Shown piece by piece: positions 1-12,640 of a stretch of DNA of 64,000 nt (position 1 is the stretch's first letter; every line of letters begins with the position of its first letter). This stretch comes from Aplectana chamaeleonis (lineage: Eukaryota > Nematoda > Chromadorea > Rhabditida > Cosmocercidae), in assembly GCA_029168955.1 (NCBI GenBank), contig JAPDOI010000437.1, positions 248,001-312,000 on the forward strand. Direction: 5' to 3'. Below the pieces are notes generated by a model. It was not told the origin of the DNA. It did no database searches and saw nothing but the letters and a program-made list of their open reading frames with translations. Both the position numbers and the translations under genes were made by a program.

Positions 1-1
1 A

Positions 2-136
2 CGCAATGCTCCCCGCTTTGCAAAACGCGTCATCGAACAGAATGCTAAACCACGAGACAAAATCGATAACGCCATACACGCCACGTTCGCCCCTCCTGCT
101 CCTATTCCAACCGCTATACACTCACCTGGACCCTAG
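2..136 (+). other. Open frame of 44 codons at the window edge, possible end of a coding sequence
   Basis: The frame starting at base 2 is open from the window edge to a TAG at 134-136. It encodes 44 residues, with a basic N-terminal part (begins RNAPRFAKRVIEQNAK) and a Pro/Ala-rich tail (APPAPIPTAIHSPGP). Base composition is far less AT-rich than the array that begins about 20 bases later. It could be the 3' end of an exon or of an old transposon ORF; I recognise no family. An open frame this short can occur by chance, so this is a weak call. Confidence 0.22.
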
Positions 137-153
137 CCAATAGAGTGAGGATC

Positions 154-250
154 GAATATTCGAGTTCGAATAAATATTCGAATTTTTCGAACGAATTTTT
201 ATTCGAACATTCGAATATTCGAAAAGTGTGAATATTCGAATATTATTCGA
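154..250. repeat. Degenerate left edge of the satellite, TTCGAA-rich
   Basis: Before the regular 42-bp phase starts near 240, the sequence is a cluster of closely spaced TTCGAA and ATTCGAATATTCGAA motifs with irregular spacing. No full monomer is present. This is either a decayed array edge or the simple-repeat seed from which the monomer grew. A similar ATTCGAATATTCGAATTTCG cluster lies at 52,644-52,671, beyond the right end of the array. Confidence 0.7.
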
Positions 251-524
251 ATTCGACTATTCGCAAAAGGTGGAAATTCGAACATTATTCGAATTCGGCT
301 ATTCGCAAAAGGTGGAAATTCGGACATTATTCGAATTCGACTATTCGCAAAAGGTGAATATTCGAATATTATTCAAATTAGACTATTCGGAAAAATGTGA
401 ATATTAGAATATTGTTCGAATTCGACTATTCGGAAAAGGTGAATATTCGGACATTATTCAAATTCGACTATTCGGAAAAGGTGAATATTCGAATATTATT
501 CGAATTCGACTATACGCAAAAGGT

Positions 525-1720
525 AAAAATTTGAGCATTGTTCGAATTCGACTATACGCAAAAGGTAAAAATTTGAGCATTGTTCGAATTCGACTATTCG
601 GAAAAGGTGAATATTCGGACATTATTCGAATTCGACTATACGCAAAAGGTGAAAATTTGAACATTGTTCGAATTCGACTATTCGCAAAAGGTGAAAATTC
701 GAATATTATTCAAATTAGACTATTCGGAAAAATGTGAATATTAGAATATTGTTCGAATTCGACTATTCGGAAAAGGTGAATATTCGGACATTATTCAAAT
801 TCGACTATTCGGAAAAGGTGAATATTCGAATATTATTCGAATTCGACTATACGCAAAAGGTAAAAATTTGAGCATTGTTCGAATTCGACTATACGCAAAA
901 GGTGAAAATTTGAACATTGTTCGAATTCGACTATTCGCAAAAGGTGAAAATTCGAATATTATTCAAATTAGACTATTCGCAAAAGGTAAAAATTTGAGCA
1001 TTGTTCGAATTCGACTATTCGCAAAAGGTGAAAATTCGAATATTATTCAAATTAGACTATTCGGAAAAATGTGAATATTAGAATATTGTTCGAATTCGAC
1101 TATTCGGAAAAGGTGAATATTCGAATATTATTCGAATTCGACTATTCGGAAAAGGTGAATATTCGAATATTATTCAAATTAGACTATACGCAAAAGGTGA
1201 AAATTTGAACATTGTTCGAATTCGACTATTCGCAAAAGGTGAAAATTCGAATATTATTCAAATTAGACTATTCGGAAAAATGTGAATATTAGAATATTGT
1301 TCGAATTCGACTATTCGGAAAAGGTGAATATTCGGACATTATTCAAATTCGACTATTCGGAAAAGGTGAATATTCGAATATTATTCGAATTCGACTATAC
1401 GCAAAAGGTAAAAATTTGAGCATTGTTCGAATTCGACTATTCGCAAAAGGTGGAAATTCGGACATTATTCGAATTCGACTATTCGCAAAAGGTGAATATT
1501 CGAATATTATTCGAATTCGACTATTCGGAAAAGGTGAATATTCGAATATTATTCGAATTCGACTATACGCAAAAGGTAAAAATTTGAGCATTGTTCGAAT
1601 TAGACTATTAGGAAAAGGTGAATGTTCGAAAATTATTCAAATTAGCCTATACGGAAAAATGTGAATATTAGAATATTATTCGAATTCGACTATACGCAAA
1701 AGGTAAAAATTTGAGCATTG
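525..1720. repeat. Left-end satellite block with a private TTTGAGCATTG variant
   Basis: Monomers with GGTAAAAATTTGAGCATTG (or GGTGAAAATTTGAACATTG) recur near 533, 575, 870, 996, 1,417, 1,588 and 1,713. I did not see this form further right, so it is a local variant spread by short-range duplication. The block also carries closely spaced 43-bp ATGTG monomers (near 393, 733, 1,070, 1,290, 1,660, 1,997), spaced close to multiples of 42. Confidence 0.7.
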
Positions 1721-4700
1721 TTCGAATTCGACTATTCGGAAAAGGTGAATATTCGAATATTATTCGAATTCGACTATTCGGAAAAGGTGAATATTCGGAC
1801 ATTATTCAAATTCGACTATTCGGAAAAGGTGAATATTCGAATATTATTCGAATTCGACTATACGCAAAAGGTGAAAATTCGAACATTATTCGAATTCGAC
1901 TATACGCAAAAGGTGAAAATTCGAACATTATTCGAATTCGACTATTCGCAAAAGGTGAATATTCGAATATTATTCGAATTAGACTATTCGGAAAAATGTG
2001 AATATTAGAATATTGTTCGAATTCGACTATTCGGAAAAGGTGAATATTCGGACATTATTCAAATTCGACTATTCGGAAAAGGTGAATATTCGAATATTAT
2101 TCGAATTCGACTATACGCAAAAGGTGAATATTCGAATATTATTCGAATTCGACTATACGCAAAAGGAGAAAATTCGAACATTATTACAGAATATTCTATT
2201 CGAATTCGACTATTCGGAAAAGGTGAATATTCGGACATTATTCAAATTCGACTATTCGGAAAAGGTGAATATTCGAATATTATTCGAATTCGACTATACG
2301 CAAAAGGTGAAAATTCGAACATTATTCGAATTTGACTATTCGGAAAAGGTGAATATTCGGACATTATTCAAATTCGACTATTCGGAAAAGGTGAATATTC
2401 GAATATTATTCGAATTCGACTATTCGCAAAAGGTGAATATTCGAATATTATTCGAATTAGACTATTCGGAAAAATGTGAATATTAGAATATTGTTCGAAT
2501 TCGACTATTCGGAAAAGGTGAATATTCGGACATTATTCAAATTCGACTATTCGGAAAAGGTGAATATTCGAATATTATTCGAATTCGACTATACGCAAAA
2601 GGTGAAAATTCGAATATTATTCGAATTCGACTATTCGGAAAAGGTGAATATTCGAATATTATTCGAATTCGACTATTCGGAAAAGGTGAATATTCGGACA
2701 TTATTCAAATTCGACTATTCGGAAAAGGTGAATATTCGAATATTATTCGAATTCGACTATTCGGAAAAGGTGAATATTCGGACATTATTCAAATTCGACT
2801 ATTCGGAAAAGGTGAATATTCGAATATTATTCGAATTAGACTATTCGGAAAAGGTGAATATTCGAATATTATTCGAATACGACTATTCGCAAAAGGTGAA
2901 TATTCGAATATTATTCGAATTAGACTATTCGGAAAAGGTGAATATTCGGACATTATTCAAATTCGACTATTCGGAAAAGGTGAATATTCGAATATTATTC
3001 GAATTAGACTATTCGGAAAAGGTGAATATTCGAATATTATTCGAATTTGACTATTCGCAAAAGGTAAATATTCGAATATTATTCGAATTAGACTATTTGG
3101 AAAAGGTGAATATTCGAATATTATTCGAATTCTACTATTCGAAAAAGGTGAATATTCGAATATTATTCGAATTCGACTATTCGGAAAAGGTGAATATTCG
3201 GACACTATTCAAATTCGACTATTCGCAAAAGGTAAATATTCGAATATTATTCGAATTAGACTATTTGGAAAAGGTGAATATTCGAATATTATTCGAATTC
3301 GACTATACGCAAAAGGTGAAAATTCGAATATTATTCAAATTCGACTATTCGGAAAAGGTGAATATTCGAATATTATTCGAATTCGACTATACGCAAAAGG
3401 TGAAAATTCGAACATTATTCGAATTTGACTATTCGGAAAAGGTGAATATTCGAATATTATTCAAATTCGACTATTCGGAAAAGGTGAATATTCGAATATT
3501 ATTCGAATTAGACTATTCGGAAAAGGTGAATATTCGAATATTATTCGAACTAGACTATTCGGAAAAGGTGAATATTCGAATATTATTCGAATTCGACTAT
3601 ACGCAAAAGGTGAATATTCGAATATTATTCGAATTCGACTATTCGGAAAAATGTGAATATTAGAATATTGTTCGAATTCGACTATTCGGAAAGGTGAATA
3701 TTCGAATATTATTCGAATTCGACTATTCGGAAAAAGGTGAGTATTCGAATATTTTTTCTATTAGTCTATTCGGAAAAGGTGAAAATCCGATTATTTTTCA
3801 AATTCGACTATTCGGAAAAGGTGAATATTCGAATATTATTCGAATTCGACTATACGCAAAAGGTGAATATTCGGACACTATTCAAATTCGACTATTCGGA
3901 AAAGGTGAATATTCGAATATTATTCGAACTAGACTATTCGGAAAAGGTGAATATTCGAATATTATTCGAATTCGACTATTCGGAAAAGGTGAATATTCGA
4001 ATATTATTCGAATTCGACTATTCGGAAAAGGGGAATATTAGAATATGATTCGAATTCGACTATTCACAAAAGGTGAATATTCGAATATTATTCGAATTCG
4101 ACTATTCGGAAAAAGTGAATATTCGAATATTATTCGAATTCAACTATTTACAAAAGGTGAATATTCGAATATTATTCGAATTCGACTATTCGAGAAAGGT
4201 GAATGTTCGGACATTATTCAAATTCGACTATTCGGAAAAGGTGAATATTCGAATATTATTCGAATTCGACTATACGCAAAAGGTGAATATTCGGACACTA
4301 TTCAAATTCGACTATTCGGAAAAGGTGAATATTCGAATATTATTCGAATTAGACTATTCGGAAAAGGTGAATATTCGAATATTATTCGAATTCGACTATT
4401 CGCAAAAGGTGAATATTCGAATATTATTCGAATTAGACTATTCGGAAAAATGTGAATATTAGAATATTGTTCGAATTCGACTATTCGGAAAAGGTGAATA
4501 TTCGGACATTATTCAAATTCGACTATTCGGAAAAGGTGAATATTCGAATATTATTCGAATTCGACTATACGCAAAAGGTGAAAATTCGAACATTATTCGA
4601 ATTCGACTATTCGGAAAAGGTGAATATTCGAATATTATTCGAATTAGACTATTCGGAAAAGGTGAATATTCGAATATTATTCGAATTCGACTATTCGCAA

Positions 4701-7199
4701 AAGGTGAATATTCGAATATTATTCGAATTAGACTATTCGGAAAAATGTGAATATTCGAATATTATTCGAATTCGACTATGCGCAAAAGGTGAATATTCGA
4801 ATATTATTAGAATTCGACTATACGCAAAAGGTGAATATTCGGACACTATTCAAATTCGACTATTCGGAAAAGGTGAATATTCGAATATTATTCGAATTAG
4901 ACTATTCGGAAAAGGTGAATATTCGAATATTATTCGAATTCGACTATACGCAAAAGGTGAATATTCGAATATTATTCGAATTAGACTATTCGGAAAAGGT
5001 GAGTATTCGAATATTATTCGAATTAGATTATCGGAAAAGGTGAAAATTCGAACATTATTCAAATTCGACTATTCGCAAAAGCTGAAAATTCGGACATTAT
5101 TCGAATTCGACTATTCGCAAAAGGTGAAAATTCGAACATTATTCGAATTCGACTATACGCAAAAGGTGAATATTCGAATATTATTCAAATTCGACTATTC
5201 GGAAAAGGTGAATATTCGAATATTATTCGAATTTGACTATTCGCAAAAGGTGAATATTCGGACACTATTCAAATTCGACTATTCGGAAAAGGTGAATATT
5301 CGAATATTATTCGAATTCGACTATTCGCAAAAGGTGAATATTCGAATATTATTCGAATTCGACTATTCGCAAAAGGTGAATATTCGAATATTATTCGAAT
5401 TAGACTATTCGGAAAAATGTGAATATTAGAATATTGTTCGAATTCGACTATTCGGAAAAGGTGAATATTCGGACATTATTCAAATTCGACTATTCGGAAA
5501 AGGTGAATATTCGAATATTATTAGAATTCGACTATACGCAAAAGGAGAAAATTCGAACATTATTCGAATTCGACTATACGCAAAAGGTGAAAATTCGAAC
5601 ATTATTCGAATTCGACTATTCGGAAAAGGTGAATATTCGAATATTATTCGAATTCGACTATTCGCAAAAGGTGAATATTCGAATATTATTCGAATTAGAC
5701 TATTCGGAAAAGGTGAATATTCGAATATTATTCGAATTCGACTATTCGAAAAGGTGAAAATTCGAACATTATTCGAATTCGACTATTCGCAAAGGTGAAT
5801 ATTCGAATATTATTCCGAATTCGACTATTCGGAAAAGGTGAATATTCGAATATTATTCGAATTCGACTATTCGGAAAAGGTGAATATTCGAATATTATTC
5901 AGATTCGACTATTCGCAAAGGTGAAAATTCGAATATTATTCGAATTCGACTATTCGCAAAAGGTGAATATTCGAATATTATTCGAATTCGACTATTCGGA
6001 AAGGTGAATATTCGAACATTATTCGAATTCGACTATTCGCAAAAGGTGAATATTCGAATATTATTCGAATTCAACTATTCGGAAAAGGTGAATATTCGAA
6101 TATTATTCGAATTCAACTATTCGGAAAAGGTGAATATTCGAATATTATTCGAATTCGACTATTCGCAAAAGGTGAAAATTCGAACATTATTCGAATTCGA
6201 CTATTCGCAAAAGCTGAATGTTCGAATATTATTCGAATTCAACTATTCGGAAAAGGTGAATATTCGAATATTATTCGAATTCGACTATTCGGAAAGTGTG
6301 AATATTCGAATATTATTCGAATTCTACTATTCGGAAAAGGTGAATATTCGAATATTATTCGAATTCGACAATTCGGAAAAGGTGAATATTCGAATATTAT
6401 TCGAATTCGACTATTCGGAAAAGGTGAATATTCGAATATTATTCAAATTCGACTATTCGGAAAAGGTGAATATTCGAATATTATTCGAATTCGACTATTC
6501 GGAAAAGGTGAATATTCGAATATTATTCGAATTCGACTATTCGCAAAGGTGAATATTCGAATATTATTCGAATTCGACTATACGGAAAAGGTGAATATTC
6601 GAATATTATTCAAATTAGACTATTCGGAAAAATGTGAATGTTAGAATTTTGTTCGAACTCGACTATTCGGAAAAGGTGAATATTCGGACATTATTCAAAT
6701 TCGACTATTCGGAAAAGGTGAATATTCGAATATTATTCAAATTCGACTATTCGGAAAAGGTGAATATTCGAATATTATTCGAATTAGACTATTCGGAAAA
6801 GGTGAAAATTCGAATATTATTCAAATTCGACTATTCGGAAAAGGTGAATATTCGAATATTATTCGAATTCGACTATACGCAAAAGGTGAAAATTCGAATA
6901 TTATTCAAATTCGACTATACGCAAAAGGTGAATATTGGAATATTATTCGAATTCGACTATTCGGAAAAGGTGAATATTCGAATATTATTCGAACTAGACT
7001 ATTCGGAAAGGTGAATATTCGAATATTATTCGAATTCGACTATACGCAAAAGGTGAATATTCGGACACTATTCAAATTCGACTATTCGGAAAAGGTGAAT
7101 ATTCGAATATTATTCGAATTCGACTATTCGGAAAAGGTGAATATTCGAATATTATTCGAATTTGACTATTCGCAAAAGGTGAATATTCGAATATTATTC

Positions 7200-7670
7200 G
7201 AATTCGACTATTCGGAAAAGGTGAATATTCGAATATTATTCGAATTCGACTATTCGGAAAAGGTGAATATTCGAATATTATTCGAATTCGACTATTCGGA
7301 AAAGGTGAATATTCGAATATTATTCGAATTCGACTATTCGGAAAAGGTGAATATTCGAATATTATTCGAATTCGACTATTCGGAAAAGGTGAATATTCGA
7401 ATATTATTCGAATTCGACTATTCGGAAAAGGTGAATATTCGAATATTATTCGAATTCGACTATTCGGAAAAGGTGAATATTCGAATATTATTCGAATTCG
7501 ACTATTCGGAAAAGGTGAATATTCGAATATTATTCGAATTCGACTATTCGGAAAAGGTGAATATTCGAATATTATTCGAATTCGACTATTCGGAAAAGGT
7601 GAATATTCGAATATTATTCGAATTCGACTATTCGGAAAAGGTGAATATTCGAATATTATTCGAATTCGAC
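7200..7670. repeat. Homogenised run of basic 42-bp monomers
   Basis: Eleven to twelve consecutive monomers look identical by eye (CTATTCGG, GTGAATATTCGAATATT and ATTCGAATTCGA types only). The run ends at a 41-bp copy with CGCAAAGG near 7,672. Such uniformity points to recent local amplification or gene conversion. Confidence 0.85.
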
Positions 7671-10600
7671 TATTCGCAAAGGTGAATATTCGAATATTAT
7701 TCGAATTCGACTATTCGGAAAAGGTGAATATTCGAATATTATTCAATTCGACTATTCGGAAAAAGGTGAATATTCGAATATTATTCGAATTCGACTATTC
7801 GGAAAAGGTGAATATTCGAATATTATTCGAATTCGACTATTCGGAAAAAGGTGAATATTCGAACATTATTCAAATTCGACTATTCGGAAAAAGGTGAATA
7901 TTCGAATATTATTCGAATTCGACTATTCGGAAAAGGTGAATATTCGAATATTATTCGAATTCGACTATTCGGAAAGGTGAATATTCGAATATTATTCGAA
8001 TTCGACTATTCGGAAAGGTGAATATTCGAATATTATTCGAATTCGACTATTCGGAAAAGGTGAATATTCGAATATTATTCGAATTCGACTATTCGGAAAA
8101 AGGTGAATATTCGAATATTATTCAAATTCGACTATTCGGAAAAGGTGAATATTCGAATATTATTCGAATTAGACTATTCGGAAAAATGTGAATATTAGAA
8201 TATTGTTCGAATTCGACTATTCGGAAAAGGTGAATATTCGAACATTATTCAAATTCGACTATTCGGAAAAGGTGAATATTCGGACATTATTCAAATTCGA
8301 CTATTCGGAAAAGGTGAATATTCGAATATTATTCGAATTCGACTATTCGGAAAAGGTGAATATTCGAATATTATTCGAATTCGACTATTCGCAAAAGGTG
8401 AATATTCGAATATTATTCGAATTCGTCTATTCGGAAAAGGTGAATATTCGAATATTATTCGAATTCGACTATTCGGAAAAGGTGAATATTCGAATATTAT
8501 TCAGATTCGACTATTCGGAAAAGGTGAATATTCGAATATTATTCGAATTCGACTATTCGCAAAGGTGAATATTCGAATATTATTCGAATTCGACTATTCG
8601 GAAAGGTGAATATTCGAATATTATTCGAATTCGACTATTCGGAAAAGGTGAATATTCGAATATTATTCGAATTCGACTATTCGGAAAAGGTGAATATTCG
8701 AATATTATTCGGAATTCGACTATACGGAAAAGGTGAATATTCGAATATTATTCGAATTCGACTATTCGGAAAAGGTGAATATTCGAATATTATTCGAATT
8801 CGACTATTCGGAAAAGGTGAATATTCGAATATTATTCAAATTCGACTATTCGGAAAAAGGTGAATATTCGAATATTATTCGAATTCGACTATTCGGAAAA
8901 GGTGAATATTCGAATATTATTCGAATTGGACTATTCTGAAAAGGTGAATATTCGAATATTATTCGAATTCGACTATTCGGAAAAGGTGAATATTCGAATA
9001 TTATTCGAATTCGACTATTCGGAAAAGGTGAATATTCGGACATTATTCAAATTCGACTATTCGGAAAAGGTGAATATTCGAACATTATTCGAATTCGACT
9101 ATTCGGAAAAGGTGAATATTCGGACATTATTCAAATTCGACTATTCGGAAAAGGTGAATATTCGAATATTATTCGAATTCGACTATTCGGAAAAGGTGAA
9201 TATTCGGACATTATTCAAATTCGACTATTCGGAAAAGGTGAATATTCGAATATTATTCGAATTCGACTATACGCAAAAGGTGAAAATTCGAACATTATTC
9301 GAATTCGACTATTCGGAAAAGGTGAATATTCGAATATTATTCGAATTCGACTATTCGCAAAAGGTGAATATTCGAATATTATTCGAATTAGACTATTCGG
9401 AAAAATGTGAATATTAGAATATTGTTCGAATTAGACTATTCGGAAAAGGTGAATATTCGAATATTATTCGAATTCGACTATTCGCAAAAGGTGAATATTC
9501 GAATATTATTCAAATTAGACTATTCGGAAAAGGTGAATATTCGAATATTATTCGAATTCGACTATTCGGAAAAGGTGAATATTCGAATATTATTCGAATT
9601 CGACTATTCGGAAAAGGTGAATATTCGAATATTATTCGAATTCGACTATTCGGAAAAGGTGAATATTCGAATATTATTCGAATTCGACTATTCGGAAAAG
9701 GTGAATATTCGAATATTATTCGAATTCGACTATTTAGAAAAGGTGAATATTCGAATATTATTGGAATACGACTAATCGGAAAAGGTGGAGATTCGAAGAT
9801 TATTCGAATTCGACTATACGCAAAAGGTGAATATTCGAATATTATTCGAATTAGACTATTCGGAAAAGGTGAGTATTCGAATATTATTCGAATTAGATTA
9901 TCGGAAAAGGTGAATATTCGAATATTATTCGAATTCGACTATACGCAAAAGGTGAATATTCGAATATTATTCGAATTCTACTATTCGGAAAAGGCGAATA
10001 TTCGAATATTATTCGAATTAGACTATTCGGAAAAGGTGAATATTCGAATATTATTCGAATTCGACTATTCCCAAAAAGTGAATATTCGAACATTATTCAA
10101 ATTCGATTATTCGCAGAGGCGAATACTCGAACGTTATTCGAACTCGACTATTCGGAAAAGGTGAATATTCGAATATTATTCGAATTCGACTATTCGGAAA
10201 AAGGTGAATATTCGAATATTATTCGAATTCGACTATTCGGAAAAGGTGAATATTCGGATATTATTCGATTTCGACTATTCGGAAAAGGTGAATATTTGAA
10301 TATTATTCAAATTCGACTATTCGGAAAAGGTGAATATTCGAATATTATTCGAATTCGACTATTCGGAAAAGGTGAATATTCGGATATTATTCGAATTCGA
10401 CTATACGCCAAAGGTCAATATTCGGATATTATTCGAATTATACTATTCGGAAAGGTGATTATTCGAATATTATTCAAATTCGACTATTCGGAAAAGGTGA
10501 ATATTCGAATATTATTCGAATTCGACTATGCGGGAAATGTGAATGCTCGAATATTATTCGAATCCGACTATTCGGAAAAGGTGAATATTCGAACATTATT

Positions 10601-12055
10601 CGAATTCGACTATTCGGAAAAGGTGAATATTCGAATATTATTCAAATTCGACTATTCGCAAAAGGTGAGTATTGGAATATTATTCCAATTCCACTATTCG
10701 GAAAAGGTGAATATTCGAATATTATTCAAATTCGACTATTCGGAAAAGGTGAATATTCGAATATTATTCGAATTCGACTATTCGGAAAAGGTGAATATTC
10801 GAATATTATTCGAATTCGACTATTCGGAAAAGGTGAATATTCGAATATTATTAGAATTCGACTATACGCAAAAGGAGAAAATTCGAACATTATTCGAATT
10901 CGACTATTCGGAAAAGGTGAATATTCGAATATTATTCGAATTCGACTATTCGGAAAAGGTGAATATTCGAATATTATTCGAATTCGACTATTCGGAAAAG
11001 GTGAATATTCGAACATTATTTAAATTCGACTATTCGCAAAAGGTGGAAATTCGGACATTATTCGAATTCGACTATTCGCAAAAGGTGAATATTCGAATAT
11101 TATTCGAATTAGACTATTCGGAAAAGGTGAATATTCGGACATTATTCAAATTAGACTATTCGGAAAAATGTGAATATTAGAATATTGTTCGAATTCGACT
11201 ATTCGGAAAAGGTGAATATTCGAATATTATTCGAATTAGACTATTCGGAAAAGGTGAATATTCGAATATTATTCGAATTCGACTATACGCAAAAGGTGAA
11301 AATTCGAATATTATTCGAAATCGACTATTCGGAAAAGGTGAATATTCGGACATTATTCAAATTCGACTATTCGGAAAAGGTGAATATTCGAATATTATTC
11401 GAATTAGACTATTCGGAAAAGGTGAATATTCGAATATAATTCGAATTCGACTATACGCAAAAGGTGAAAATTCGAACATTATTCGAATTCGACTATTCGG
11501 AAAAGGTGAATATTCGGATATTATTCAAATTCGACTATTCGGAAAAGGTGAATATTCGAATATTATTCGAATTAGATTATCGGAAAAGGTGAATATTCGA
11601 ATATTATTCGAATTCGACTATACGCAAAAGGTGAATATTCGGACATTATTCAAATTCGACTATTCGGAAAAGGTGAATATTCGAATATTATTCAAATTCG
11701 ACTATTCGGAAAAGGTGAATATTCGAATATTATTCGAATTCGACTATTCGGAAAAGGTGAATATTCGGATATTATTCGAATTCGACTATTCGCAAAAGGT
11801 GAAAATTCGAACATTATTCGAATTCGACTATTCGGAAAAGGTGAATATTTGAATATTATTCAAATTCGACTATTCGGAAAAGGTGAATATTCGAATATTA
11901 TTCGAATTCGACTATTCGGAAAAGGTGAATATTCGAATATTATTCGAATTCGACTATTCGGAAAAGGTGAATATTCGAATATTATTCGAATTCGACTATT
12001 CGGAAAAGGTGAATATCCGAATATTATTCGAATTCGACTATACGAAAAGGTGAAT

Positions 12056-12640
12056 ATTCGAATATTATTCGAATTCGACTATTCGGAAAAGGTGAATATT
12101 CGAATATTATTCGAATTCGACTATTCGGAAAAGGTGAATATTCGAATATTATTCGAATTCGACTATTCGGAAAAGGTGAATATTCGAATATTATTCGAAT
12201 TCGACTATTCGGAAAAGGTGAATATTCGAATATTATTCGAATTCGACTATTCGGAAAAGGTGAATATTCGAATATTATTCGAATTCGACTATTCGGAAAA
12301 GGTGAATATTCGAATATTATTCGAATTCGACTATTCGGAAAAGGTGAATATTCGAATATTATTCGAATTCGACTATTCGGAAAAGGTGAATATTCGAATA
12401 TTATTCGAATTCGACTATTCGGAAAAGGTGAATATTCGAATATTATTCGAATTCGACTATTCGGAAAAGGTGAATATTCGAACATTATTCGAATTCGACT
12501 ATTCGGAAAAGGTGAATATTCGAATATTATTCGAATTCGACTATTCGGAAAAGGTGAATATTCGAATATTATTCGAATTCGACTATTCGGAAAAGGTGAA
12601 TATTCGAATATTATTCGAATTCGACTATTCGGAAAAGGTG
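12056..12640. repeat. Second homogenised run of basic monomers
   Basis: About fourteen consecutive basic monomers, with one carrying CGAACATT near 12,480, lie between a 41-bp CTATACGAAAAGG copy near 12,045 and a CGGACATT copy near 12,648. From about 11.2 to 17.5 kb the array lacks the 43-bp ATGTG monomer that punctuates the rest, so this zone forms a distinct, more uniform domain. Confidence 0.8.
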
